In this document: positions 23,790-32,112 of the stretch, one piece after another | Position numbering within the stretch: position 1 is the stretch's first letter | How the letters are laid out: each line of letters begins with the position of its first letter | Source: Xanthobacteraceae bacterium | GTDB taxonomy: Bacteria; Pseudomonadota; Alphaproteobacteria; Rhizobiales; Xanthobacteraceae | Direction: 5' to 3' | Assembly (NCBI GenBank): GCA_019745775.1 | Contig: JAIESR010000035.1 | Location: 1 to 47,735 of the forward strand | Length of the DNA: 47,735 nucleotides | Translations under genes and position numbers: made by a program | The notes under the pieces: generated by a model | What the model was told of the DNA's origin: nothing | Seen by the model: only the letters and a program-made list of their open reading frames with translations | Database searches by the model: none

Positions 23790-24830
23790 CTACTTCGCCG
23801 CCGCCGGCTTGATGTTGAGCGCCTTCCTGACCAGCTCGACCACCGGCTTCGGAGTGTCCAGGATTTCCGTCACGGTCTTCTGCATCGCCTCGCCCGGTAT
23901 CGGATCGAGATCGAGCTTCCATTTCTTGGCCTGTGCGAGGATCTCCGGGTCTTTCATGCCCTTCTCGAAGGCGGCGCGGAGCGCGTCGGCGCGCTCTTTC
24001 GGAATGCCGGGCGTGCCGACCAGCGAGCGGCCGAGCTGCGACGAGGCGCCGACCAGCATGAACGCCTTCTTGTGATCGGGATTGGCGGTCAGGTCCTGCA
24101 CCAGCGGCACGCTCTCGAAGCCCTTCGCCGGCTTGTCTCCGATCTGCACCAGGTGAGCGATCTTGTTCTCCTTCACCCAATGCGGCTCGGTGATCGCCCA
24201 GCTGATGAGCGTGCCGCCGCGGCCGTGAATCTCGCCGCGCTCCATCGCCACGTTCTCCTCGCTCACGCTCTTGAAGCCGAGGATGACCTTGAACCTGGTG
24301 CCGAGCAGCACGTTCATCAGCGCCGGCAGCTGATACTGGTAGGAGCCGGCGCCGGTGGAGCCGAGCACCACCTCCTTCTGCATCGCATCCTGGATGGTCA
24401 GTGCCGGCGAGGTCTCGCGCCACACTGTGAGCGAGGAATTGAGCGGCACGAACTGGCCGACCATCAGGAACCTGCGCAGGTCGTATTGGTCGCCGGTCAC
24501 GCCGAGCACCTGGTTCTGCGGCGAGCTGGCGTGCATGGACAGCAACGCCGTTCCGTCCTTGGCCGCGACCTTGTCGAGATAGGCCGCCGCCAGCGCGCCG
24601 CCCGCGCCGGTCATCAACTGAACGATGACGTTCGGATTGCCCGGAAGGTGCTTCTCCATGATCCGGGCGCCGAGCCGTCCGTAGAAATCATAGGTGCCGC
24701 CGGGCCCGATCGGCACGACGACGGTGACGGTCTTGCCCTTGTAGAACGCGGCCACGGGGTCGGCCCGCGCGACGTCCAGCCAGGCCGCAAGTGCCAGTCC
24801 CGCGGCGAGCCATGCCGATGGTCGCATCAT
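23790..24830 (-). CDS. Tripartite tricarboxylate transporter receptor-like protein
   Basis: This 346-residue receptor starts at the ATG complementary to 24828-24830 with GGAGG upstream. After a signal peptide ending near DVARA-DPVAAFYKGKTVTVVVPIGPGGTYDFYGRLGAR it shows HLPGNPNVIVQLMTGAGGALAAAYLDKVAAKDGT. It belongs to the same divergent branch as the protein at 16694 (FYkGKxVxxxIGxGPGGTYD). The C-terminus has GIPKERADALRAAFEKGMKDPE. No permease genes are adjacent; it is convergent with the DUF305 gene. Ligand unknown, probably an organic acid. Confidence 0.88.
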   Translation of the reverse strand: MMRPSAWLAAGLALAAWLDVARADPVAAFYKGKTVTVVVPIGPGGTYDFYGRLGARIMEKHLPGNPNVIVQLMTGAGGALAAAYLDKVAAKDGTALLSMHASSPQNQVLGVTGDQYDLRRFLMVGQFVPLNSSLTVWRETSPALTIQDAMQKEVVLGSTGAGSYQYQLPALMNVLLGTRFKVILGFKSVSEENVAMERGEIHGRGGTLISWAITEPHWVKENKIAHLVQIGDKPAKGFESVPLVQDLTANPDHKKAFMLVGASSQLGRSLVGTPGIPKERADALRAAFEKGMKDPEILAQAKKWKLDLDPIPGEAMQKTVTEILDTPKPVVELVRKALNIKPAAAK

Positions 24831-24922
24831 TGTTGCCTCCATTGTCAGCGGGGTCGCCGGCGCCAAGTGTCGTGGCCCGTCAGGGTCGAGGCAATGAGAC
24901 GAATGCGCTCACCGCCGGCCGA

Positions 24923-25800
24923 TCAACGCGCGACCACGGGAAAGGTGACGCCAAGCGCCCAGGCAAGCAGCAGGCCAAGCGCAATTCCGACGGCACACGG
25001 CGAGCCGCTCCGGCAGCCCACGAAGCCGCCCATCAGGCCGGAGATCGTAAAGAACAAGACGATCACGGGAAGGATGATCAGCAGAAAAAACGGCCGCTTG
25101 AAGTCGAGCGCCGCGGCCGCACCCAGGGACGCGATGAATGCGCCGCGCGCGGCGAGGACGCGCCACAGCGCGGCGCGCCCTCCCTCCGTGACTAGGCTGT
25201 CGGCGAGCATGTACGGCAGCGCGCCCACGGCGATCGCGGCGATGATCGGCAGCCTGGATGGAATCGGCCCGAACGACGCACGTAGCGGTCGAGCGCGCCG
25301 CCGAAAACGAAGATCCCGTACCCCGCGAGCGTGAGAGCCGCAATCCAGGCGACATCGCCGATCCTGATGCGGCACCAGATCAGCAAGCGCAGCGCCATGA
25401 GGCCATAGACGAACAAATGCGCCGCGAGATAGTCGGCCACCAGCACGGGCAGAAAGCGCGTCTCGACGAAGCTCAGCAGGACGGGCGTCGACACCGCCCG
25501 GATGAGAACCGCCATCAGGAAGGTGCGGAGCGACAGGGTGGACGGCGCGGTCTTGCCTTCGGGCAAGAGGCGCGAGAGCGGCCATGCCAGAATCACAATG
25601 CCCACAAGCAGCAGGACGATCGGGCCGCCCGTCGCCGAGACGGGACCGCCGCTGGTGAGGGCGAACACGGCGTCGAGCCAGGCGCGCGCCTCCCGCAGCG
25701 CCGTCGGCGAATAGAGCACCCCGACGTGTTCGACGTTGCGACCGACGATGGCCCGCCGGCCCGTGCCCCCGGCGGGATCGCCGACCGTCGTCCCTTCGGT
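24923..25800 (-). pseudogene. Decayed hydrolase/multi-spanning membrane protein, truncated and frameshifted
   Basis: Two overlapping minus-strand frames together form one protein. The first gives VGRNVEHVGVLYSPTALREARAWLDAVF, which resembles the end of an alpha/beta-hydrolase domain, then membrane segments up to GGALDRYV. The second frame continues with SFGPIPSRLPIIAAIAVGALPYMLADSL and more membrane segments to a stop at 24923. The shift lies at about 25278-25282 and fits loss of one base. The N-terminal catalytic part is missing: upstream sequence runs into a fragment of another gene on the opposite strand. Dead gene very likely, unless the truncation is an assembly fault. Confidence 0.65.
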
Positions 25801-26115
25801 CGCGGCAGGCTCCGCGAGGCGCAGGTTGCTGGGGCGCGAGCCGCGTTTCAGGCGCGTCCCCGTGCGCCTGCTCGACACCATCATCGGGGGGTTGGATGCA
25901 CTCGGCCGTGTCTTTCCGCCGTTGGCTGCGAAGGCCGAGCTGGCCCGCATCGGGCGCTACTATGCAACGGAGTCGATGCTCGTTCTCGATCCGGCGACCG
26001 GGCGCTACGGCGCATCGGCCACACCCTCGACCGGAACCGAGACCCTGTTCGATTATTATGTGCGCCTGATTGCAGGCGAGGTCTCGCTCGAACGGGGGGA
26101 CCCCGCCGTGTTTTC
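25790..26115 (+). pseudogene. C-terminal fragment of a BciA-like 8-vinyl reductase
   Basis: The + strand encodes LLGREPRFRRVPVRLLDTII, LGRVFPPLAAKAELARIGRYYATESMLVLDPATGRYGA and TETLFDYYVRLIAGEVSLERGDPAVF. This is the C-terminal region of the NAD(P)H-dependent 3,8-divinyl chlorophyllide 8-vinyl-reductase (BciA/DVR) family. The preceding codons read LREAQ, resembling the PREQGE motif that precedes it in the family, but the few codons between appear deleted. The catalytic N-terminal Rossmann part is absent. It is a relic of a bacteriochlorophyll-type gene or a close homologue. Confidence 0.6.
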
Positions 26116-26174
26116 AGGCAGGCTCGCCTGCGCGTGTCGCGGGCGGATGTGTGACGATGCCCGGGAGGAGCCAG

Positions 26175-27668
26175 CTACGAGAAAATGCCGGGCCCGGGCG
26201 TCAGCGCGCTATTCGGATCGAACTTCTTTTTGGCTGCGGCGAACCTTTGCAGAAGTTCTGGCCCGTAATGGTCCCGCCATTGTTGCTTGGACAGGATCGG
26301 ACAGTACGGCGGGGAGATCTTGCCACCGGCTGCGAGTACACGCGGCAACAAGGCGTTGGTGGCCGCCAGCAAGGTCTCCGGATCAGGCGAGCCGGTGCCG
26401 CTGGACCGCCGCTGAACCCGAAGCTCGCAAGCTATATCGGCGTCGGGCATTCTCAACAGTGGGCGGGTGTAGCGCGCAGGCACCTTGGCGGAAACCTCCA
26501 CGGTCCAGATACCGACATAGGTCTCGGGCGTCGAGAGGATATGAGCAAGAATCTCCTTGGCTGAATTGTGCGGCAGGGTGGCGACGAGCGCGGCATTGCG
26601 CACCCCGCGCTTCACGGCTGCGAGGCTTGCCGTTACGCTGGCCCGGCGGCGGTCGAGATAATTCCAATAAGGCATCGGAGCCGCCGCCCGCTCGGAAGCG
26701 AACCGCAATCCGTTGAGCCAGACGGGAGGATGATCGGCATCTGCGGCGGAGTCGACGAGGCTTGCGGCGTAAATCTCGAAGCGCGATCGGCCATCGGCGG
26801 TCCTGATGGCCGCGCCATTGAGAAGGCCCAGCTTTTCCGCTTGGGTGAGCCGGGCCTGGTCAGAGATGAAATCGTCGACATTGTCGTACGTCAGAGTGCG
26901 CGGCACGACGAAACCACCAGCCGGAACCAGTCGCAGCCGCGCACGCACGATGATCCCGCACTGACCGAGGCCCGCAAGCGTCATCTCAAAGAGCTCGCGA
27001 TTGCGTTCCAGCGAGCAGGTCAATAGTTCACCCGCACCGGTCACCACATCGAGCTCGACCACGTTGTCCACTTGGGCACCGTGGCGATAGCCGGTCTCGC
27101 CGGTGCCTCCGACGCTGAGAGTGCCACCGACGGTCAGCACCATCGCATCCACCATCACCGGCGGAATGAGGCCGCGGGAGAGCGCCGCCTTGGCGACATC
27201 GCCCCACTGTGCACCCGGCTGCGCGTCGATCGTGTCGCCATGCCAACTGATGCTGTTGAGGGTACTCGAATCAACGACGATTCCGTCCGCGACCTGTGAC
27301 TGGCCGTACTGGCTGTGGCCGCCACCGCGCATCGCGATGCGCAGGCCGTGCTTGTTGGCGTAGTCGACCATCCGAACCACGTCGCGCGCCGAGCCTGGCC
27401 GCAGCACCGCGATTGGCAAGCGACTGACGTGCCCACCATAGTCGGCGGCGACAAGCCGCCGGTCCGCTTCGTCCATGAGAACATGACCGTCGAGACCAGG
27501 TAGATCGCCGAGTGCTTTTCTTGTCGATTTTTCCGCCCGAGCGGCGCGAATCGACAGCGCGCCGGGCAGCAGACTCGCCGCCGCAGCGCGGCGCAGGAAT
27601 GACCGCCGCGTCAATGATTGGGATACGGACTTAGGGCTGCGGAATTTGCGCGCTATCGGACTGCGCAT
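26175..27668 (-). CDS. Tat-exported FAD-linked oxidase, cytokinin-dehydrogenase-like
   Basis: The 497-residue product starts at the ATG complementary to 27666-27668, with AGGAG upstream. A twin-arginine signal (TRRSFLRRAAAASLLPGALS, about 20-39) is followed by a PCMH-type FAD domain. IAMRGGGHSQYGQSQVADGIVVDSS (111-135) has the GGGHS motif; in cytokinin dehydrogenases the corresponding His carries covalent FAD. The C-terminus FAAAKKKFDPNSALTPGPGIF is the substrate-cap ending shared with cytokinin dehydrogenases and berberine-bridge enzymes. It oxidises an amine or alcohol outside the cytoplasm; cytokinin as substrate is possible but unproven. Confidence 0.75.
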   Translation of the reverse strand: MRSPIARKFRSPKSVSQSLTRRSFLRRAAAASLLPGALSIRAARAEKSTRKALGDLPGLDGHVLMDEADRRLVAADYGGHVSRLPIAVLRPGSARDVVRMVDYANKHGLRIAMRGGGHSQYGQSQVADGIVVDSSTLNSISWHGDTIDAQPGAQWGDVAKAALSRGLIPPVMVDAMVLTVGGTLSVGGTGETGYRHGAQVDNVVELDVVTGAGELLTCSLERNRELFEMTLAGLGQCGIIVRARLRLVPAGGFVVPRTLTYDNVDDFISDQARLTQAEKLGLLNGAAIRTADGRSRFEIYAASLVDSAADADHPPVWLNGLRFASERAAAPMPYWNYLDRRRASVTASLAAVKRGVRNAALVATLPHNSAKEILAHILSTPETYVGIWTVEVSAKVPARYTRPLLRMPDADIACELRVQRRSSGTGSPDPETLLAATNALLPRVLAAGGKISPPYCPILSKQQWRDHYGPELLQRFAAAKKKFDPNSALTPGPGIFS

Positions 27669-27839
27669 GGCGGTTCTCCTGGACATGGATCGCGTGGACC
27701 ACTCCGGGCTGATGAACGCAGCTTCTCGCGACAGATCGGCAATTCTGGAAGGAGAACTTGACGATCTTATGGACAAGCGGCGCCCGCCATCCTCTTGCGC
27801 CACTGGCTTTTGCCGGATGTTTGCGCAGTACTCGCGCGA

Positions 27840-28697
27840 TCAGCCCAAAGATCGCACGACATGTTCCTTGAATCGTTGCGCAGGAACGGACAACCGCTCC
27901 TTCTGCAACAGCGCGATCTCGGTGTCCTTCAGGTCCGGCAGCGGCTTGCCGTCGATGATGTGCAAATCCGGCGGCACCATATCCTTGGGCAACACGGTCA
28001 TCCCCAGGCCGGCCGTCACGGCGGCCAGCGATCCGGCGAGCGAACCGCACGTATAGGCGATGCGCCAGGGGCGTCGTGCCCGGTCGAGCGCCTCGGTTGC
28101 CCGCTTTCGATAGACGCAAGGCGCCGGCGACACCACCAGCGGCAGCCGGCCTTCGGCCGCCCAAAAGTCGCGATCGGCCCGCACCCAAACCAGCGGCTCG
28201 CGCCAGACTCGTATGCCGCCGGTATCCGACAATCGCTCGCGCTTGATGAGCGCAAGATCGAAGGCGCCTTTGCGGAAGCGTTCCAGAAGATTGAGGGTCA
28301 GGTCGCAGGTGACCTCCAGCGCGACCGCCGGATAAGCCTGGGCGAACCGCGCCAGGACACCGGGCAAATGCCGCGTCGCGAAATCTTCCGGCGTGCCGAG
28401 CCGCACGACGCCGTGCATACGCGGCTCGTTGACGCGCGCGACGACCTCGTCATTCAGATCGAGCAAGCGCCGCGCATAGGCCAGAAACGTGTCTCCCTCG
28501 GACGTGAGCCGCACCAGACGCGGATTTCTGTCGATCAGCTTCTGGCCGAGCGCGTCCTCCAGCCGCTGAACCTGCAGCGATATCGTCGACTGCTGCCGCC
28601 TCAACGTCTCTGCTGCTCGCGTGAAATTTCCGACACCGGCGATGGTCACGAACGTCCGCACGAGATCGAGATCGAGATTGGTGGGAGGGCGCGGCAT
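27840..28697 (-). CDS. LysR-family transcriptional regulator
   Basis: The 285-residue protein starts at the ATG complementary to 28695-28697; an upstream in-frame start adds nine residues. The winged helix-turn-helix is NLDLDLVRTFVTIAGVGNFTRAAETLRRQQSTISLQVQRLEDALG. The effector domain has GVVRLGTPEDFATRHLPGVLARFAQAYPAVALEV. The pattern is nearest to the LrhA/HdfR-like branch. It is divergent from sbtA with a 168-bp A/T-rich gap containing a dyad, so it probably controls bicarbonate uptake. Confidence 0.87.
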   Translation of the reverse strand: MPRPPTNLDLDLVRTFVTIAGVGNFTRAAETLRRQQSTISLQVQRLEDALGQKLIDRNPRLVRLTSEGDTFLAYARRLLDLNDEVVARVNEPRMHGVVRLGTPEDFATRHLPGVLARFAQAYPAVALEVTCDLTLNLLERFRKGAFDLALIKRERLSDTGGIRVWREPLVWVRADRDFWAAEGRLPLVVSPAPCVYRKRATEALDRARRPWRIAYTCGSLAGSLAAVTAGLGMTVLPKDMVPPDLHIIDGKPLPDLKDTEIALLQKERLSVPAQRFKEHVVRSLG

Positions 28698-28708
28698 GAA
28701 CGGCTCTA

Positions 28709-28723
28709 TGATCAATAATATCA
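28709..28723. promoter_or_regulatory. Candidate LysR operator between regulator and sbtA
   Basis: TGAT-CAATAAT-ATCA is a dyad of LysR type. Related words (ATTATCAAT, 28738-28746) follow. It lies 12 bp upstream of the LysR start in the divergent gap. Assigned by eye only. Confidence 0.35.
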
Positions 28724-28865
28724 ATCACAATACTTTCGATTATCAATTTATGCAATCTCGAAACTTTCCTTAGAAGGCTCGGCGCCGGCCTTACCGCACT
28801 TCCGATCTTGAGCCGGATGGGTTGTCGCGCCTCATCGATCAGCGGGTGAGAGGACCAGAGGGACG

Positions 28866-29837
28866 ATGCTCGATCTTGCCTTCCAGAACCTTCTGTCCCC
28901 CATGGTCTTGTTCTTTGTCCTCGGACTTCTGGCGGCATTCGGCCGCTCGGACCTGTCCATTCCGGAGGCCATTGCCAAGCTTCTGATTCTGTACCTGCTC
29001 TTGTCGATCGGCTTCCGCGGCGGCGCCGAGGTCGCCCATCACGGGCTCACCGGTCAATTGGTCACGACCATCGCCGCCGGCATCCTGCTGTCGTTCGCCA
29101 TCCCGTTCATCGCTTATGCGCTGCTGCGGGCAACGACCGGGTTGAACGCCACCGATGCCGCATCCGTCGCCGGGCACTATGGCTCGATCTCGGCAGTCAC
29201 GTTCGTCGCGGTCACCGGGGTCCTGGCTCATCTGTCCATTCCCTACGACGGCTATCTTGTCGCCGTCGCCGCCGCCATGGAAACACCCGCCATCCTGGCC
29301 GCGCTCCTGATTGCGCGGCGCATGACGGCATCGGGCGATCGGATCGCCAACGGCGACTTCCTTCGCGAAGTCGCATTCAACGGCTCGATCGTCCTCCTGA
29401 TCGGCGCCTTTGCGATCGGCGCGATCACCGGCGAGCGCGGGATGGCGATGTTGAAGCCGTTCATTGTCGACGCTTTCCCGGGATTCCTGTGCCTCTTCCT
29501 GCTCGACATGGGGCTGGTCGCCGGGCGCGGCCTGAAACAGGGCTGGCGCTATCTTTCGATCGCGGTTGCCGGTTTCGCCGTCGTGATGCCGCTGATTGCA
29601 GCGGCATCGGCGGCCGCGACGGCGACCTTGATCGGACTTTCCGTCGGCAGCACGGCCGTGCTGATGACGCTGGCGGCCTCGGCATCTTATATCGTGGTGC
29701 CGGCAGCCATGCGCCTGGCACTGCCCGCGGCCAATCCGGCCATTGCGCTGACGCTGTCGCTTGGAATCACATTTCCGTTCAACCTGCTGGTCGGGATTCC
29801 GCTATACATCGCCTTGGCAACGCGCATTGCGCAATGA
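28866..29837 (+). CDS. sbtA: SbtA-type sodium-dependent bicarbonate transporter
   Basis: The 323-residue inner-membrane protein has about ten hydrophobic segments. SbtA features are LLSPMVLFFVLGLLAAFGRSDLSIPEAIAKLLILYLLLSIGFRGG at the N-terminus, NATDAASVAGHYGSISAVTFVA with the conserved SVAxHYGSxSAVTF motif, and VAVAAAMETPAI. It imports HCO3- with Na+. Cyanobacterial SbtA is ~50 residues longer. A PII-like SbtB gene follows directly. AGGGACG lies upstream of the ATG. Confidence 0.88.
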   Translation: MLDLAFQNLLSPMVLFFVLGLLAAFGRSDLSIPEAIAKLLILYLLLSIGFRGGAEVAHHGLTGQLVTTIAAGILLSFAIPFIAYALLRATTGLNATDAASVAGHYGSISAVTFVAVTGVLAHLSIPYDGYLVAVAAAMETPAILAALLIARRMTASGDRIANGDFLREVAFNGSIVLLIGAFAIGAITGERGMAMLKPFIVDAFPGFLCLFLLDMGLVAGRGLKQGWRYLSIAVAGFAVVMPLIAAASAAATATLIGLSVGSTAVLMTLAASASYIVVPAAMRLALPAANPAIALTLSLGITFPFNLLVGIPLYIALATRIAQ

Positions 29838-29860
29838 ACCGGCGCGATACAGGACAGGCC

Positions 29861-30172
29861 ATGCAAACCCATCCCAAGAAACGTATCGACGTCATCGTCG
29901 AGGCTCCGCTGATGCGGCGGATCATCGACCGACTCGACCAAGCCGACGTCTCTGGATATTCAGTCATGCCGATCGTGGCCGGGCGCGGCCATGATGGCTT
30001 ATGGACGGCCGACGGCCAGATCAGCAATGCCACGCAAATGGTGGCAGTCGTGTGCATTACCGATGCGTCAAGAGTCGACGATATCCTGAATTCGATCTTT
30101 GGGGTGATTTCCAACCAGATCGGCTTCGTTACGATTTCGGATGTGGCAGTCGTTCGTCCGGAACGATTCTGA
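29861..30172 (+). CDS. SbtB-like PII-family regulator of the bicarbonate transporter
   Basis: The 103-residue protein follows sbtA. Start 29861 has AGGACAGG upstream; an alternative ATG at 29834 overlaps the sbtA stop (ATGA) and adds nine residues. [40 protein letters not shown] matches the ferredoxin-like PII fold with the GYSVxP motif and the start of the T-loop. The C-terminal redox motif CGPxGC of cyanobacterial SbtB is absent. SbtB proteins bind cAMP/AMP or ATP and gate SbtA; the same is inferred here. Confidence 0.78.
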   Translation: MQTHPKKRIDVIVEAPLMRRIIDRLDQADVSGYSVMPIVAGRGHDGLWTADGQISNATQMVAVVCITDASRVDDILNSIFGVISNQIGFVTISDVAVVRPERF

Positions 30173-30315
30173 CGTGGCTATGCGCAGCGCCCGCGACGGC
30201 CCGTACGAATCATGAACATCACGCGCCGCCCCCAACACCGGAAGCTGCGAACATTTGCAATCCCTGGACCCCGCTATCGCCGACAGCTATTCACACTGGA
30301 TGCAAGGATGTGAGC

Positions 30316-30810
30316 ATGGCCAGACCCGTTGCGAACAAGCCCATCGCGATCATCATGGGAAGCCAGTCGGATTGGGAAACGATGAAGAATGCCGCCGAGA
30401 CGCTCGATGCGCTTCGGGTCGGCTATGAAGCGATGATCGTTTCCGCCCATCGCACGCCCGAGCGGCTGTACAAATTCGCCAAGGGCGCCAAGAAAGACGG
30501 TTTCAAGGTGATCATTGCCGGTGCCGGGGGCGCGGCCCACCTGCCCGGCATGACCGCGGCGCTCACGCCGCTGCCTGTGTTCGGCGTTCCGATGAAATCG
30601 CACGCGCTGGAGGGCAAGGACTCGCTGCTCTCCATCATGCAGATGCCGGCCGGCATCCCGGTCGGAACGCTGGCGATCGGCAAGCCCGGCGCCGTGAACG
30701 CCGCGCTGCTGGCTGCCGCCGTCCTTGCCCTGTCGGACCCTGCGATTGCCAAGCGCCTCGACGATTGGCGCGCGCGACAGACCAAATCGGTTGGCAGCCG
30801 GCCAAAATAG
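30316..30810 (+). CDS. purE: 5-(carboxyamino)imidazole ribonucleotide mutase PurE
   Basis: The 164-residue enzyme converts N5-CAIR to CAIR in purine synthesis. Motifs: [21 protein letters not shown] with the substrate-binding GSx[13 protein letters not shown] with the catalytic His region, and [27 protein letters not shown]. Length matches the bacterial class I enzyme. AAGGA lies upstream of the ATG at 30316. It is followed by purK after 16 bp, the standard pair. It comes 143 bp after sbtB. Confidence 0.95.
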   Translation: MARPVANKPIAIIMGSQSDWETMKNAAETLDALRVGYEAMIVSAHRTPERLYKFAKGAKKDGFKVIIAGAGGAAHLPGMTAALTPLPVFGVPMKSHALEGKDSLLSIMQMPAGIPVGTLAIGKPGAVNAALLAAAVLALSDPAIAKRLDDWRARQTKSVGSRPK

Positions 30811-30826
30811 TCTTGATGTGGCGCAG

Positions 30827-31900
30827 ATGCTCAAGCCTGGATCAACGATTGGAATTCTTGGCGGCGGCCAGCTCGGTCGCATGCTTGCACAGGCCGCGGC
30901 GAAGCTCGGTCTGCAGTGTCACGTCTTTTCGTCCGAGGCCGACGCATGCTCGTTCCAGGTCGTGCAGCGCACCACCTTGGCGGACTTTTCCGATCAGGCC
31001 GCGCTGGAGCAGTTCGCGCGCGATTGCGACGTCATCACCTACGAGTTCGAGAACGTTCCCGCAGCTGCTGCCGCCTTCCTGGCAAAGCGCAAGGCGGTGC
31101 TGCCCGATCCGGGGGTGCTGGCGACGACGCAGGACCGGTTGATCGAAAAGAACTTCGTCAGGAATCTCAAGATCGCAACGGCGCCTTACGCCCCGGTCGA
31201 CGATCTCGCGCAACTCGTCGCCGCGCTCGCGAAGATCGGCACACCGGCCGTCCTCAAGACCCGGCGGTTCGGCTATGACGGCAAGGGTCAGGTCAAGATC
31301 CGCAAGCCTTCCGAGGCCGCCGCCGCCTGGCAAGCCGTCGGCGAGGCCCCGTCCATCCTCGAGGGATTCGTGGACTTCGAATGCGAGGTTTCAGTCATCG
31401 CGGCGCGGACCGGCGATGGCCAGGTCGCGTGTTTCGATGTGACGGAGAATGAGCATCGCAACCACATCCTCAAAATCTCCCGCGCCCCGGCGCGGATTCC
31501 CGCGGCGCTTCTGGCCGAAGCCCCCAGAATTGCAAAGCGAATTGCCAAGGCCTTCGATTATGTCGGCGTCCTGGGGATCGAAATGTTCGTGGTCCGTCGC
31601 AACAGGACCCCTGTGTTGATGGTGAATGAGATCGCGCCGCGGGTTCACAACTCGGGGCATTGGACTCTCGATGGCGCGACCGTCTCGCAGTTCGAGCAGC
31701 ACATCAGGGCGATCGCCGGCTGGCCGCTGGCGAAACCGGTGCGCATCGGCCGTGCAACAATGGTCAACCTGATCGGCGCCGAAGTCGACGACTATGCCAG
31801 GTCGCTGAAAGTGCCCGGGGCGTCAGTGCATCTTTACGGCAAAGGCGAAGGCCGGCCGGGGCGCAAGATGGGCCATGTGACGACGATCGTCGTGAAGTGA
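30827..31900 (+). CDS. purK: 5-(carboxyamino)imidazole ribonucleotide synthase PurK
   Basis: The 357-residue ATP-grasp enzyme makes N5-CAIR from AIR, ATP and bicarbonate. It opens with GSTIGILGGGQLGRMLAQAAAKLGL. The ATP-grasp part shows PAVLKTRRFGYDGKGQ, ILEGFVDFECEVSVIAAR and the metal-binding EIAPRVHNSGHWTLDGATVSQFEQH. Start ATG 30827 is used; an in-frame GTG at 30818 is possible. Pairing with PurE is standard. The upstream bicarbonate importer would deliver its substrate. Confidence 0.95.
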   Translation: MLKPGSTIGILGGGQLGRMLAQAAAKLGLQCHVFSSEADACSFQVVQRTTLADFSDQAALEQFARDCDVITYEFENVPAAAAAFLAKRKAVLPDPGVLATTQDRLIEKNFVRNLKIATAPYAPVDDLAQLVAALAKIGTPAVLKTRRFGYDGKGQVKIRKPSEAAAAWQAVGEAPSILEGFVDFECEVSVIAARTGDGQVACFDVTENEHRNHILKISRAPARIPAALLAEAPRIAKRIAKAFDYVGVLGIEMFVVRRNRTPVLMVNEIAPRVHNSGHWTLDGATVSQFEQHIRAIAGWPLAKPVRIGRATMVNLIGAEVDDYARSLKVPGASVHLYGKGEGRPGRKMGHVTTIVVK

Positions 31901-31963
31901 ACCGCGGCAGAAGCCGTCGGATCAAGACTGCTCATACCAACATTTGAAAGGTTCGACCTTTCC

Positions 31964-32090
31964 CCGCGTCATGGCCGGGCATAGCCCGTCAAAGACGGGC
32001 GTGAACGCCCTTATGTCCCGGCCATCCACGTCTTCGATTCGAATCGCGATTCAAGACGTGGATGCCCGCGACAAGCGCGGGCATGACGAG
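31964..32090. repeat. Multi-hairpin intergenic repeat between convergent genes
   Basis: A stretch of consecutive inverted repeats: GGCCGGGCAT with ATGTCCCGGCC, GCCCGTC/GACGGGC, GGGCG/CGCCC, ATCCACGTCTT with AAGACGTGGAT, and GCCCGCG/CGCGGGC. It resembles the dispersed palindromic elements common in Bradyrhizobium and Rhodopseudomonas intergenic spaces. It lies between purK and the convergent TPP enzyme gene and may act as a transcription terminator for both. Confidence 0.75.
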
Positions 32091-32112
32091 TCAAACATTA
32101 CGCGCTTCGGTA

